Part shown: positions 35,664-44,343 of the stretch, one piece after another
Numbering within the stretch: the stretch's first letter is position 1
How the letters are laid out: each line of letters starts with the position of its first letter
NCBI GenBank assembly: GCA_903872075.1
Contig: CAIQJF010000009.1
Coordinates: 1 to 49,350, forward strand
Length of the DNA stretch: 49,350 bases
DNA from: an uncultured Caulobacteraceae bacterium
GTDB taxonomy: Bacteria > Pseudomonadota > Alphaproteobacteria > Caulobacterales > Caulobacteraceae
Direction: 5' to 3'
Notes under the pieces: generated by a model
What the model saw: the letters and a program-made list of their open reading frames with translations, nothing else
Told to the model about the DNA's origin: nothing
The model's database searches: none
Made by a program: the position numbers and the translations under genes

Positions 35664-36011
35664 ATGATGCGCCGTCTTTTCCTCACCCTCGCCGTGGGCG
35701 CCGCCCTGGCCGCGGGATCCGCCGCCGCCCAGTCCGCGACCACCGCCACCATCGCCGCCGCCAAGTCCGCCGGTCAGGTGGGCGAGCAGGGCGACGGGTT
35801 CCTCGGGCTGGTGACCGGCGCGGCGCCCACCGACGTCAAGGCCGCCGTGGCCGAGATCAACGCCGGTCGCGCCGGCGCCTATCACGGCATCGCCGCCAAG
35901 ACCGGCGTGAGCGATCAGGCGGCCGGCGAGGCCACCGCCCGGCAACTCATCGAGAAGGCGGCCCCCGGCAGCTGGGTCAAGCCGCTTGGCGGCAGCTGGA
36001 CGAAGAAATAG
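35664..36011 (+). CDS. ydbL: YdbL family (DUF1318) periplasmic protein
   Basis: A 115-residue exported protein: signal peptide 1-22 (ending SAAAQ), then the DUF1318 domain with GQVGEQGDGFLG and a C-terminal WVKPLGGSWTKK. YdbL acts as a periplasmic partner that limits YnbE multimerisation in E. coli. The start at 35664 follows GAAGGG seven bases upstream; an earlier GTG (35649) would lengthen the leader without need. Third gene of the ydbH-ynbE-ydbL operon, convergent with the amidohydrolase gene three bases on. Confidence 0.93.
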   Translation: MMRRLFLTLAVGAALAAGSAAAQSATTATIAAAKSAGQVGEQGDGFLGLVTGAAPTDVKAAVAEINAGRAGAYHGIAAKTGVSDQAAGEATARQLIEKAAPGSWVKPLGGSWTKK

Positions 36012-36014
36012 CCC

Positions 36015-37232
36015 TCAGGCGCTCAGTGCCGCCCCGCTGACGGCTTGCGGGCCGGTGACGCGGGCGTCCGGGAAGATCCGCAGGAAGTTCTCGGCATAGA
36101 ACTTGCCGCGGATCGCCTCGCTCCGCGCGCCAAGCGATGTCTCGAAGCGACCGATCGGATTGCGGCCGCCCTCGATGTGCGGATAGTCGCTGGAGAACAG
36201 ATAGAGGTCGGGGTTCGACTGGTCGATGAAGTCGCCCACCTGCTCGAACACGAACGGCGTAAACGCCATCTGCTGGGTAATCTGCTCTGAAGGAGTGCGG
36301 CGAAGTCTCTGAAGATTCGCATCATTCCGGCTCCAGTGCTTGACCACCCAGTCCAGGCGGCGCAGCAGTTCCGGAACCCAGCCGGCGCCCAGTTCCACGG
36401 CCGCGCCACGAAGGCCCGGATGGCGCTCGAGCACCCCGTCCAGGATCATCATGGTGATGAAGGCTTCAGGGCCCTCGTGCAGCAGGGCGATATCCTTGGT
36501 GCGCAGGTTCTCTCCGCCGCCCAGCCAATCCTTCGTCGGCGGCTGGCCGTTGTTCATCCAGGCCTTGGCCATCTGCAAGGGCGCGCCGCCCACATGCAGC
36601 AGGAATGGTGTGCCGCTCTCGGCAAGGCGCGCCCAGAACGGATCGAGATCCACGTGGCCCGGCGAGCGGTCGCCGCAGGGGCGGTGCGGCACCCAGACCG
36701 CCGACAGGCCCTTTTCAAGGACAAAGTCGAGTTCCTTCAGCGCCCATTCGGGATCGTCCAAGGGGATGATCGCCACGCCCATCAGGCGGTCGTCGCCATG
36801 GCAGAAGTCGGCCATGTGGCGGTTGTGCGCCCGGGCCCCGCCATAACGGATTCGCGGCTCGCGCTTTGTGCTCGGCGAGAACGGCATGGCCACGCTGTGG
36901 GTGGCGAAGACCAGCTGCTTGCGGAAGCCCAGCAAATCCATCGCCGTCGTTCGGTCGCTGGAGTTAAAGGCCCCAAGCGCCTGAATTTCCTTGGAAGACT
37001 CGATGAGCTTGTCGCCCAGCGCGATCTGCGCAGCCACGTGCTCCGGGCTGTGCCGGCCGCCCTGGTCCATGATCACCGCCACCTCCTCATCGGTGACGAT
37101 TGAGGCCGAGTAGCTGACATTGGGGATCTCGTCGCGCAGGTCCGGGTCGGCGTAGCGCTTGAGGAAGTCCGGCAGCTCCATGATGTGGCTGTCGGCGTCA
37201 TAGATGTCGCGCGTGGCGGGGGCGTAGGTCAT
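36015..37232 (-). CDS. Amidohydrolase (ACMSD-like TIM barrel)
   Basis: A 405-residue amidohydrolase-2 family protein. DADSHIME near the N-terminus gives the first metal ligands, HRPCGD and LLHVGG lie in the central barrel, and SSDYPHIEGG near residue 350 carries the late Asp and His. Family members decarboxylate or hydrolyse aromatic and cyclic acids (2-amino-3-carboxymuconate semialdehyde and related). GGAGG lies upstream of the ATG. No partner gene is coupled. It belongs with the catabolic set, although its own substrate is unknown. Confidence 0.9.
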   Translation of the reverse strand: MTYAPATRDIYDADSHIMELPDFLKRYADPDLRDEIPNVSYSASIVTDEEVAVIMDQGGRHSPEHVAAQIALGDKLIESSKEIQALGAFNSSDRTTAMDLLGFRKQLVFATHSVAMPFSPSTKREPRIRYGGARAHNRHMADFCHGDDRLMGVAIIPLDDPEWALKELDFVLEKGLSAVWVPHRPCGDRSPGHVDLDPFWARLAESGTPFLLHVGGAPLQMAKAWMNNGQPPTKDWLGGGENLRTKDIALLHEGPEAFITMMILDGVLERHPGLRGAAVELGAGWVPELLRRLDWVVKHWSRNDANLQRLRRTPSEQITQQMAFTPFVFEQVGDFIDQSNPDLYLFSSDYPHIEGGRNPIGRFETSLGARSEAIRGKFYAENFLRIFPDARVTGPQAVSGAALSA

Positions 37233-37285
37233 GGTTTCCTCCAGCTCGGACCCCGTGGGCCTCGATCATCGTTTGTTTGGCGACG

Positions 37286-38266
37286 CTACTCGCGAAGCAG
37301 CGAAAGCGACAGTCCCGGCGCCGGGCGCGCGTTGAGGATTTCGCGCCGGAAGCGGAAAAGTTCGGCGGGTCGCCCGCCGGTGTCGACGTCCATGCAGCCG
37401 AGACCCTCCACCAGGGACGTCCGTTCCACCACCCGGCGGAAATTCTGTTTGTGCAGGGCCACGCCGGAGACCGCCTCCACAGCCTTCTGCAACGCAGACA
37501 ATGTGAAGGATTCACCCATTAATTCAAATATGACTGGGCGGTATTTCAGCTTTCCCCGCAGCCGACCGAGGCCGGTCGCAAGGATGCGGCGGTGGTCGGA
37601 GATCATCGGCTCGCCCAAGGCCGGGGTCAGGGCGCGGGGCTCCGCCGGCGCCCCGCCCAGGGCCCGGGCGCGGTCACGCGCGGCTTCGGGCGCCAGGCCC
37701 GCCTCGTAGAGCAGCTCGTAGCGCTCCAGCACCCGCTCCTCGTTCCATGGGGCGCCGTCCAGGGCGAACAGCAGCCGGATCCGGTCCCGCCGGGTGTTGG
37801 AGCGGTCGGCCCAGTGGTCGAGCGCCGGAAGGATCTGGCTGTCGATGATCTCCGGCCTGCCGGCCCGCCAGTCCTCCCAGGGAAAGAAGCGCGACCAGGG
37901 GGTCCAGGTGGTGTCCGGCGCCTGGGTGTCTACGGCGGAGGGGGCGAGCGCGAGATAGCCCACCGAGATCACGCGCGCCGCGCCCGCGCCCACGTCGGCC
38001 AGCGGGGCGTCGCGGCCCTTGTCGCCGAAGGTGTAGAGCTGCTCCACATAGCCCAGTTCGAACCGTGTCTGGCGGGTCACATAGTCCCGCAGCGCCAGAT
38101 CGAACGTACGTTGGCCCTCGGGATCGAACGGACCGAAGGGCAGGCCTTCGAGAGTCGATGTGCGGGCCGTGCGGGTGTCGCGCGGGCGCACGGTCAGCAC
38201 GCAGGCTTCGCCATCGCGCAGGGCGACGATCACCGCCGACAGGCCGATGACCATGGGAAGGCTCAC
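37286..38266 (-). CDS. Nudix-like protein with C-terminal winged helix (NrtR-type)
   Basis: A protein of about 326 residues. The N-terminal half has the strand order of a Nudix domain, GLPFGPFDPEGQRTFDLALRDYV, but the GX5EX7REUXEEXGU box is not kept: the REUXEE glutamates are missing, so hydrolysis is unlikely. The C-terminal 80 residues (LKYRPVIFELMGESFTLSALQKAVEAVSG, LHKQNFRRVV) form a winged helix as in NrtR regulators of NAD synthesis. It is probably a ligand-sensing transcription factor. The start is uncertain: GTG 38266 (given) or ATG 38254, both with weak ribosome sites. It follows the HD gene by 10 bases. Confidence 0.85.
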   Translation of the reverse strand: MSLPMVIGLSAVIVALRDGEACVLTVRPRDTRTARTSTLEGLPFGPFDPEGQRTFDLALRDYVTRQTRFELGYVEQLYTFGDKGRDAPLADVGAGAARVISVGYLALAPSAVDTQAPDTTWTPWSRFFPWEDWRAGRPEIIDSQILPALDHWADRSNTRRDRIRLLFALDGAPWNEERVLERYELLYEAGLAPEAARDRARALGGAPAEPRALTPALGEPMISDHRRILATGLGRLRGKLKYRPVIFELMGESFTLSALQKAVEAVSGVALHKQNFRRVVERTSLVEGLGCMDVDTGGRPAELFRFRREILNARPAPGLSLSLLRE

Positions 38267-38276
38267 GGCGCGCGGC

Positions 38277-38930
38277 TCATTCGCTGTCGAACGCCGCCGG
38301 GGCGCCGTCGAACCCGGCCGCCTCGCTGAGCACATGGCAGCGCTGCACATATCGCTCCGCCGCCGCGCGCGGGCTGAGGGGTTCGATCTGCAGGCTGTAG
38401 CCAGGGGGTGGCCGGCCGAACAGTTTCAAGGCCTCGCCCGGTTCGAATCCCGCCAGCTGGGTGGCCTCGAAGAAGGCGCAGGCCCGGTCGGCCTGTTTGA
38501 TCAGGGTCTTGATTGCCGGCGGCGTGCGCGCCGGCAGGCCGAAGCGGATGTGGATGGCGCTCTCCAGCCGGTCCTCGAAGGCGCGATAGTCGATTCCTAA
38601 AGCCGCCTTGAACGGCGAGATCATGTCGCCGATCACATATTCCGGCGCGTCGTGAAGAAGCGCCGCCAGCCGCCAGCGCGCGTCCACGCCGGGTTGGACG
38701 TGCGCGACGATCTCCTCGACCACAACCGAATGCTGGGCCACGGAGAACGGGTGGTCGCCGATCGTCTGGCCATTCCATCGCGCCACCCGGGCCAGGCCGT
38801 GGGCGATGTCGGTGATTTCGATGTCCATGGGCGAGGGATCAAGCAGGTCGAGGCGCCGCCCCGACAGCATGCGCTGCCAGGCGCGGGGGGGCGCGGGCGC
38901 CCGCTTCCGACCTTCCGCCGATCTCGCCAC
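38277..38930 (-). CDS. HD-domain phosphohydrolase, YfbR-like
   Basis: A 217-residue HD-domain protein. The metal-binding His and Asp are in the order HSVVVEEIV, LLHDAPEYVIGDM (the HD pair) and a later Asp in KQADRACAFFEATQ, as in YfbR 5'-deoxynucleotidases that dephosphorylate dNMPs. It is cytoplasmic. The GTG at 38930 is the longest start; an ATG at codon 21 would remove only a basic tail. It is followed by the Nudix-like gene after 10 bases, so the two may form a nucleotide- or NAD-related unit. Confidence 0.9.
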   Translation of the reverse strand: MARSAEGRKRAPAPPRAWQRMLSGRRLDLLDPSPMDIEITDIAHGLARVARWNGQTIGDHPFSVAQHSVVVEEIVAHVQPGVDARWRLAALLHDAPEYVIGDMISPFKAALGIDYRAFEDRLESAIHIRFGLPARTPPAIKTLIKQADRACAFFEATQLAGFEPGEALKLFGRPPPGYSLQIEPLSPRAAAERYVQRCHVLSEAAGFDGAPAAFDSE

Positions 38931-39011
38931 GATGACTGTCCCAGAGCCGTTCCGGCTCAGGACAACACTACATTGCGGGCGGCGCCAAGGATATCCGGCG
39001 CGGCTGGCCGC

Positions 39012-39809
39012 TCAGTTGACGAGGTCGGCGTAGACCGCTTCGGCGGCGGCGCGAATCTGGGCTTCATCGCCGGCGAAGAGCACCGAACGCGAGGCGGAGA
39101 CCACCAGTCCGCGCCCGTCGCTCGCCCTGCGGCCGACACGCATCACGTCGCGGCCGGAACCGCCTTGTTCGCCGATGCCGGGGACCAGAAAGGGGAGGGT
39201 CGGCGCGGCGGCGCGGACCTTGGTAAGATCCTCAATATGGGTCCCGCCCACCACCAGCATCACATTGTCCAGAGCGTTCCAGTGGCTCTCGGCGCGGCGG
39301 GCGATGGTCTCATAGAGCGTCTCGCCGTCGATCAGGGCGTTCTGAACCAGGGCGGCGCTGGGATTGCTGGTCCGGCACAGGATCACCGCCGCCCGGTCGG
39401 CCCGGCCCAGGAACGGCAGGATTCCGTCGTCGCCAAGATAGGGGTTCACCGTCACGGCGTCGGCGTCATACCGGTCGAAGGCTTCGCGGGCGTACATCTC
39501 GGCGGTGGAGCCGATGTCGCCACGCTTGGCGTCCAAGAGGGCGATGGCGTGTGGCGTCCGGGCGCGAATATAGGCGATGGTCTCGGCCAGATCGTCCTCG
39601 GCCGCTTCGGCGCCGTGGTGGGCCGCCTGGGGCTTGAAGGCGCAGACCAGGTCGCCGACCGTGTCGATCACATGCTTGTTGAAGGCAAGGAACGGCCGCG
39701 GACTCTTGAAGAAGACCTCGGGGATGCGGCCCGGCAGGGGATCCAGCCCGACACAGAGGCCCGCGCCCGATTTTTCCCAGGCCTGCTGGAGCTTTTGCGA
39801 GAAGTTCAC
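39012..39809 (-). CDS. pyrF: Orotidine 5'-phosphate decarboxylase
   Basis: A 265-residue enzyme making UMP from OMP, last step of pyrimidine synthesis. It carries the catalytic LLDAKRGDIGSTA (Lys and Asp residues, about 91-104), FVKPQ-like text near the start (here CAFKPQAAHHG), and a C-terminal phosphate-binding VVSASRSVLFA. It belongs to the PyrF subfamily 2. The start is the GTG at 39809, five bases after GGAGG; a GTG two codons earlier overlaps that ribosome site. It is divergent from the universal stress gene. Confidence 0.96.
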   Translation of the reverse strand: MNFSQKLQQAWEKSGAGLCVGLDPLPGRIPEVFFKSPRPFLAFNKHVIDTVGDLVCAFKPQAAHHGAEAAEDDLAETIAYIRARTPHAIALLDAKRGDIGSTAEMYAREAFDRYDADAVTVNPYLGDDGILPFLGRADRAAVILCRTSNPSAALVQNALIDGETLYETIARRAESHWNALDNVMLVVGGTHIEDLTKVRAAAPTLPFLVPGIGEQGGSGRDVMRVGRRASDGRGLVVSASRSVLFAGDEAQIRAAAEAVYADLVN

Positions 39810-39944
39810 CTTCACCTCCCGATTCGGTCCAAAGGGCGCGCGCCTTGAACACCCTTAGGCGTGGCTCCGTAAAGGCCCTCGGTTGACAATATCCGCCCGC
39901 GGGGACGCACTGGCAGCCACCAAACAACGCTGGAGGAGCACAAG

Positions 39945-40757
39945 ATGGACTGGGCGAGAATCATGGCGCCGCTCTCCGGGGGCGAAGCCGACAGGCGTGT
40001 TCTGGCCGGCGGCGCGGCCTTGGCCGAGGCCTTCGGCGCCGAATTGGCCTGTATCCATGCCCCCGCCGACGTCGCCGACCTGATCCCCTGGATGGGCGAC
40101 GGGTTCATGGGCGGCGTTCAGGCGACCGCCGTCCAAAGTCTTCGCGAAGCCGCTGCCGCCGGCGAACGCGCCGCGCAGGCGTCGGCCGACGCGGTGGCCT
40201 ACGGCCGCAAAACCTTCTCCGCCCTGGCCTCGCCGGTCTGGGCCGCCCTGGCCATGGAAAGCCGCCTCTCGGATGTGGTGGTGTTCGATCCCGGCACCGC
40301 GCGCGGCAAGGGGCCGCTCTCCGAGGCGTTCCAGCAGATCATGGCCGATGAGCAGCGGCCGACCTTGGTGGCCCACGAGGGCCTCACCATCGGCGGGCCC
40401 ATCGCCGTGGCCTGGGACGGCGGCAAGGAAGCTACCCGCGCCGTGCGAACCGCCATCCCGCTGCTGCGTAAGGCGTCCGAGGTATTGATCCTCTCCGCGC
40501 CCTCGGCCTCGCCGCGCAAGTTCGATCCGGCCCTGCTGCAGGCCTTCCTCGAAGCCCGGGATGTGAAGGCCTCGGTCAAGGTGCTCACCGACGCCGGCGA
40601 TCCCGCCCCGGCCTTGATCAAGGCGGCCAAGGCGGCTTCGGCGCAGATTCTCGTGGCCGGCGCCTTCGGACATCCGCGGTTGCAGGAATACGTCTTCGGC
40701 GGGGCGACCCGCACGTTCCTCAATTCCGAAGGCCTGTCGCTCTTCCTCTCCCACTAA
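39945..40757 (+). CDS. Universal stress protein (two UspA domains)
   Basis: A 270-residue protein with two tandem Usp domains. The first (1-130) is degenerate; the second (about 140-270) has the ATP-type end GAFGHPRLQEYVFGGATRTFLNSEGLSLFLSH, which matches the G-2x-G-9x-G(S/T) phosphate loop roughly. Such proteins respond to starvation or anoxia. GGAGGAG is upstream of the ATG. A TTGACA lies at 39883-39888 but no convincing -10 was found. The next gene, a small conserved-type protein, follows after 27 bases. Confidence 0.88.
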   Translation: MDWARIMAPLSGGEADRRVLAGGAALAEAFGAELACIHAPADVADLIPWMGDGFMGGVQATAVQSLREAAAAGERAAQASADAVAYGRKTFSALASPVWAALAMESRLSDVVVFDPGTARGKGPLSEAFQQIMADEQRPTLVAHEGLTIGGPIAVAWDGGKEATRAVRTAIPLLRKASEVLILSAPSASPRKFDPALLQAFLEARDVKASVKVLTDAGDPAPALIKAAKAASAQILVAGAFGHPRLQEYVFGGATRTFLNSEGLSLFLSH

Positions 40758-40784
40758 CCCTCACGACCCCTGAACGGAGTTCCC

Positions 40785-41156
40785 ATGTCTCTCTCGCGCA
40801 TCGTCATGCGCCTCGCCCGCAATCCGGGCACGGAGTTAGCCGGCGGCGACGATCACCGCGGCTACACCGTCGTCGCGCCGCTTACCGCAGACGGTCATCT
40901 CGATCTCGACGGCTGGCATAGCTCAAAGGATCAGTGCCATGTCCGCCGCTTTGCGCCGGATGAGGATGCGGTGGTCGGGCGTCTGGCCCGCCGGGGAACG
41001 GCGTGGTTCTTCGACTATGACGGCGCCGCCTCGGGCGATGACGAGCCGGTCTATCGTCTGGGCGAACACACCTTCGGCGTCGGCGACTATGTCACCGTTA
41101 CCGATCACGACCATCGTCCGCTGACCTACAAGGTAACCGAGGTCTCGGCGGCCTAG
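40785..41156 (+). CDS. Conserved-type hypothetical protein
   Basis: A 123-residue soluble protein without a family that I can name. It begins MSLSRIVMRLARNPGTE, has DDHRGYTVVAPLTADGHLDLDGWHSSKDQCHVRRF and a C-terminal beta-rich part EHTFGVGDYVTVTDHDHRPLTYKVTEV. The composition is acidic and His-rich. CGGAG precedes the ATG. It follows the universal stress gene closely and is convergent with panC, so it is likely the second gene of a stress operon. I recall similar small proteins in other alphaproteobacteria but cannot assign a role. Confidence 0.75.
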   Translation: MSLSRIVMRLARNPGTELAGGDDHRGYTVVAPLTADGHLDLDGWHSSKDQCHVRRFAPDEDAVVGRLARRGTAWFFDYDGAASGDDEPVYRLGEHTFGVGDYVTVTDHDHRPLTYKVTEVSAA

Positions 41157-41162
41157 ATCGGG

Positions 41163-41996
41163 TCAGGGGCGAAGGATCAGGTTGTCGATCAGGCGGGTCG
41201 GGCCGAAGCGGACCGCCATCGACGCCAGGGCCTCTCCGGCAATGGCGCCGAGTTCCGCCAGGGTGTCGGGGTGCGCGACGCTGACGTAGTCGATCTGCCC
41301 CGACGGTTCGGTCAGGAGCGCCGTGGTCATGATGGCGCGCAGGCGGTCGCCGTCCCGTTCTCCGGCTGCGAATTCGTCCCGGGCGACGCACAGCGCGCGG
41401 TAGAGGACGGTCGCCGCGGCCCTCTGTTCGGGGGTCAGGTAGCTGTTGCGGCTGGACAGGGCGAGGCCATCGTCCTCGCGCACCGTCTCGCCAATCACGA
41501 TCTCAACGGGGATGTCCAGGTCGCGAACCAGCCGGCGGATCACCACGCACTGCTGGGCGTCCTTCTGGCCGAAATAGGCCCGGGTCGGCTGGACGATGTT
41601 GAACAGCTTGGCGACCACCGTGGCCACACCGGCGAAATGGACCGGCCGCACGGCCCCCTCCAGCACGCGCGCCACGCCGCCCACGTCGATGGAGGTGTCG
41701 AAGCCGGGTGGATAGATTTCCATGGCCTGGGGTGTGAACACGAAATCCACCCCCGCCTGGCCCAACAGCCGCAGATCGCGGGGCATGTCGCGGGGATAGC
41801 GGTCCAGGTCCTCGCTGGGGCTGAACTGGGTTGGATTGACGAAGATGGTCACCGCCGCCGCCCCACATTCTCTCTGGGCCCGCTCCACCAGGCTGAGGTG
41901 GCCGGCATGAAGGAAGCCCATGGTGGGCACGAGGCCGAGACGGGGGAAGGCGAGACGCGCCTCGCGCACCTGCGCGATGGTGTGCAGAACCTGCAT
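41163..41996 (-). CDS. panC: Pantoate-beta-alanine ligase
   Basis: A 277-residue pantothenate synthetase that joins pantoate and beta-alanine with ATP. The nucleotidyltransferase motifs are PTMGFLHAGHLSL (HAGH) and LSSRNSYL, with FVNPTQF and GQKDAQQ for pantoate and ATP. It is 11 bases downstream of panB, so panBC is one operon for vitamin B5. The start at 41996 (ATG) has a weak ribosome site. The 3' end is convergent with the hypothetical gene at 40785. Confidence 0.98.
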   Translation of the reverse strand: MQVLHTIAQVREARLAFPRLGLVPTMGFLHAGHLSLVERAQRECGAAAVTIFVNPTQFSPSEDLDRYPRDMPRDLRLLGQAGVDFVFTPQAMEIYPPGFDTSIDVGGVARVLEGAVRPVHFAGVATVVAKLFNIVQPTRAYFGQKDAQQCVVIRRLVRDLDIPVEIVIGETVREDDGLALSSRNSYLTPEQRAAATVLYRALCVARDEFAAGERDGDRLRAIMTTALLTEPSGQIDYVSVAHPDTLAELGAIAGEALASMAVRFGPTRLIDNLILRP

Positions 41997-42007
41997 GGAT
42001 CGACGGC

Positions 42008-42868
42008 CTAGGCTGAGGGCGTGGAGGCGGGAGCCAGGGCCGCGGCGAGTTCCGCCGGGTCCATGGCCGCGCTGTTGGACTTGGTGGGGAAGGCGCCGCT
42101 CTGGACGTCGTCCACATAGGCTTTGACGGCGGCCTCCATGGCCGCGCCGATCTCGGCATAGCGCCGGGCGTGCCGGGGAGACTTCTCGTCGAACAGGCCG
42201 AGCACATCGTGCCAGACCTGCACCTGTCCGTCACAGCCGGCCCCGGCGCCGATGCCGATGGTAGGGATCTTCAGCCGACCCGTGACCGCCTCCGCCAGGG
42301 AGGCGGGGACGAGTTCCAGCACGATGGCGAAGGCGCCGGCCGCCTCCAGCGCCAGGGCGTCGGCGATCAGCTGGCGCGCCGCCGCGGCGTCCTTGGCCTG
42401 AACCCGCACGCCGAGCTGGTTCTGAGACTGCGGCGTGAAGCCCAGGTGGCCCATCACCGGCACGCCCAGGTCGGTGAGGCGCCGGACGATGGGGACGATG
42501 GGCGCTCCGCCCTCGAGCTTCACCGCCTGAACCCCGGTCTCCTGCATGACCCGCCGCGCCGACGCGACCGCATCGGCTTCGCTGGCGTAGGTGAGGAACG
42601 GCAGGTCGCAGACGATCAGGGCTGACGCCGCGCCGCGGACCACGGCGGCGGCATGGCGGATCATATCGAACAGGCTCACCGGCAGGGTCGTCTCGTGACC
42701 CAGGACCACCATCCCCAGGGAGTCGCCAGCCAGCAGCATTGGCGCGCCCGCGCGGTCGGCGATGAGCGCCGAGGGATAGTCATAGGCGGTGATCATGGCG
42801 ATGCGCTCGCCCCGGGTCTTCATGGCCTGAAGCGCGGCGAGCGTGGTGCGGGCGGGTTTCGTGGGCAT
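42008..42868 (-). CDS. panB: 3-methyl-2-oxobutanoate hydroxymethyltransferase
   Basis: A 286-residue ketopantoate hydroxymethyltransferase, the first committed step to pantothenate, adding a hydroxymethyl group from 5,10-methylene-THF to ketoisovalerate. It has [16 protein letters not shown], the GDSLGMV metal loop, [18 protein letters not shown] and [22 protein letters not shown] is close upstream of the ATG. It heads panBC. A good -35/-10 pair (42916-42944) lies about 50 bases ahead of it. Confidence 0.98.
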   Translation of the reverse strand: MPTKPARTTLAALQAMKTRGERIAMITAYDYPSALIADRAGAPMLLAGDSLGMVVLGHETTLPVSLFDMIRHAAAVVRGAASALIVCDLPFLTYASEADAVASARRVMQETGVQAVKLEGGAPIVPIVRRLTDLGVPVMGHLGFTPQSQNQLGVRVQAKDAAAARQLIADALALEAAGAFAIVLELVPASLAEAVTGRLKIPTIGIGAGAGCDGQVQVWHDVLGLFDEKSPRHARRYAEIGAAMEAAVKAYVDDVQSGAFPTKSNSAAMDPAELAAALAPASTPSA

Positions 42869-42915
42869 CTCAGCCTCCGGGCCGCGGGACCGCGGCGCGC
42901 CTTGGAAGGGCGGTC

Positions 42916-42944
42916 CCTATAGAGAAGCCGTCCGGCGTATACAA
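42916..42944 (-). promoter_or_regulatory. Candidate panB promoter
   Basis: On the minus strand TTGTAT (42939-42944) and TATAGG (42916-42921) are separated by exactly 17 bases, giving an expected start about 40 bases ahead of the panB ATG. It is matched by eye. Confidence 0.5.
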
Positions 42945-42977
42945 ACGGGGCCGTCAAGAAATCGTTTGCAGGCCGAT

Positions 42978-43006
42978 TTGACCGCATCGCAAGGCCGTCC
43001 TAGGCT
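42978..43006 (+). promoter_or_regulatory. Candidate promoter of the rsgA leader
   Basis: TTGACC (42978-42983) and TAGGCT (43001-43006) are spaced 17 bases apart on the plus strand. Transcription would start near 43013 and cover the 14-codon ORF with its strong ribosome site before rsgA. Confidence 0.45.
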
Positions 43007-43058
43007 GCGATCCGGCTCCCAGGCTGGGAAGACCCTGATCGGAAAGGAGGGTGCGTAA

Positions 43059-43103
43059 ATGACTGTTCTTGTTCGCGCCGCCCTCGCAGGCGTCGCCGAC
43101 TAG
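43059..43103 (+). CDS. Possible 14-codon leader ORF before rsgA
   Basis: ATG to TAG, encoding MTVLVRAALAGVAD. It has a textbook ribosome site, AAAGGAGG at 43043-43050, eight bases ahead of the ATG, the strongest seen in the window. It lies after a candidate promoter and before rsgA, in the same reading frame, with the amber codon 61 bases before the likely rsgA start. It may be a leader peptide or the remains of a longer rsgA N-terminus. I know no family for it. Confidence 0.45.
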   Translation: MTVLVRAALAGVAD

Positions 43104-43163
43104 GCCGTGCGCGGTCCTCATGTCGGCGGCGAAAACCAAATCCGATGTGAAGGACTTCACCCC

Positions 43164-44231
43164 TTGATCGATCAATACGGCTGGAGCGAGAGCCTCCAGC
43201 GAGACTTCGCACCCTATGCGGCGCAGGGCTATGCGCCCGCCCGCGTCACCGCCCAGCACCGCGGTCACTATGTCATCGCCACCGACGACGGTCCCTTGCA
43301 GGGCCGCATGTCCGGCCGGCTCGCGCAGGACGCCGCCCAGGGCGGCTATCCTGTGGTGGGCGACTGGGTGGCCCAGACGCCGCGCCCGGAGGATGGATCG
43401 GCGACAATCCATGCCGTCCTGCCCCGCCGGACGGTGTTCAGCCGCAAGGCTGCCGACACGCTTCACACCCTGCAGGTCATCGCCGCCAACATGGATGTGG
43501 CCTTCGTGGTCGCCTCCATGAACGCCGACCTGAACGACCGCCGTCTGGAGCGGTATCTTGCCGCGGCCTGGCAGAGCGGCGCGACGCCCGTCGTCGTGCT
43601 GACCAAGGCCGACCTGTCGCCCGACCCGGCGGCCGCCCTGGCGGCGGTGCAGGCCATGGCCGTGGGAGTCGACGTCGTGGCGGTGTCGGCCCTGAACGGC
43701 GAGGGCGTGGCGGATCTGGCGGCGCGCCTGGCGCCTGGTCAGACCGGCGTGCTGCTGGGCTCGTCCGGCGTGGGCAAGTCGACCCTGGTCAACGCCCTGG
43801 CCGGAGCGGACCTGATGGCGACAGGCGGCATCCGCGAGGACGACGCCCGCGGCCGCCACACCACCAGCCATCGCGAACTGTTCCTGCTGCCGGGCGGGGC
43901 CCTGATTCTCGATACGCCCGGCCTGCGCGAACTGGGTCTGATGGACGCCGATGAGGGCCTGAGTTCGACCTTTGAGGATATCGAGGCCCTGGCCCTCGAA
44001 TGCCGCTTCAGCGACTGCGGCCACAACAAGGAGCCCGGCTGCGCCGTCCGCGCGGCGATCGACAGCGGGACGCTCGATCCCGAACGCTGGCGCTCCTTCG
44101 TCAAACTCGGCCGCGAGCTTTCCCATCTCGACCGCAAGGAGGATCGCGTCGCCCGCGAGGCCGAGCGAAAGCGCTGGATCGCCATCTCCAAGGCCCAGAA
44201 GTCCCATAGAAAGCCGCGCGCCTGGGACTGA
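43164..44231 (+). CDS. rsgA: Ribosome small-subunit-dependent GTPase A
   Basis: A 355-residue circularly permuted GTPase that matures the 30S subunit. An N-terminal OB fold (about residues 15-95) is followed by the permuted G motifs: G4 LTKAD, G1 GSSGVGKST, G3 DTPGLRELG. The C-terminal zinc knuckle has CRFSDCGHNKEPGC. The start chosen is the TTG at 43164 with GAAGGA upstream, which gives the usual beginning IDQYGWSESL; a GTG at 43107 would add 19 residues of no family likeness. It is preceded by a leader with a 14-codon ORF. Confidence 0.95.
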   Translation: MIDQYGWSESLQRDFAPYAAQGYAPARVTAQHRGHYVIATDDGPLQGRMSGRLAQDAAQGGYPVVGDWVAQTPRPEDGSATIHAVLPRRTVFSRKAADTLHTLQVIAANMDVAFVVASMNADLNDRRLERYLAAAWQSGATPVVVLTKADLSPDPAAALAAVQAMAVGVDVVAVSALNGEGVADLAARLAPGQTGVLLGSSGVGKSTLVNALAGADLMATGGIREDDARGRHTTSHRELFLLPGGALILDTPGLRELGLMDADEGLSSTFEDIEALALECRFSDCGHNKEPGCAVRAAIDSGTLDPERWRSFVKLGRELSHLDRKEDRVAREAERKRWIAISKAQKSHRKPRAWD

Positions 44232-44343
44232 GACGGCGTCGATGTGAATCGGCGCCTGACGGCCCGCGAGACCCGCGTTTGTCGCACACCTCCGGCCATG
44301 TCAGTCTCCGGGGTCTGGACGGTCGCACCGGAGGGCCTACGCG

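Noticed and set aside
39883..39911. Promoter for the universal stress gene from TTGACA at 39883
   Set aside because: No acceptable -10 hexamer at 16-18 bases; left as unproven.
24142..43103. Amber codon reassignment in this genome, suggested by TAG within the CMD frame (24142) and before rsgA (43101)
   Set aside because: TAG is the normal stop of many intact genes here (ppdK, DUF4337, MBL, ydbL, and 40785-41156), so it is not recoded.
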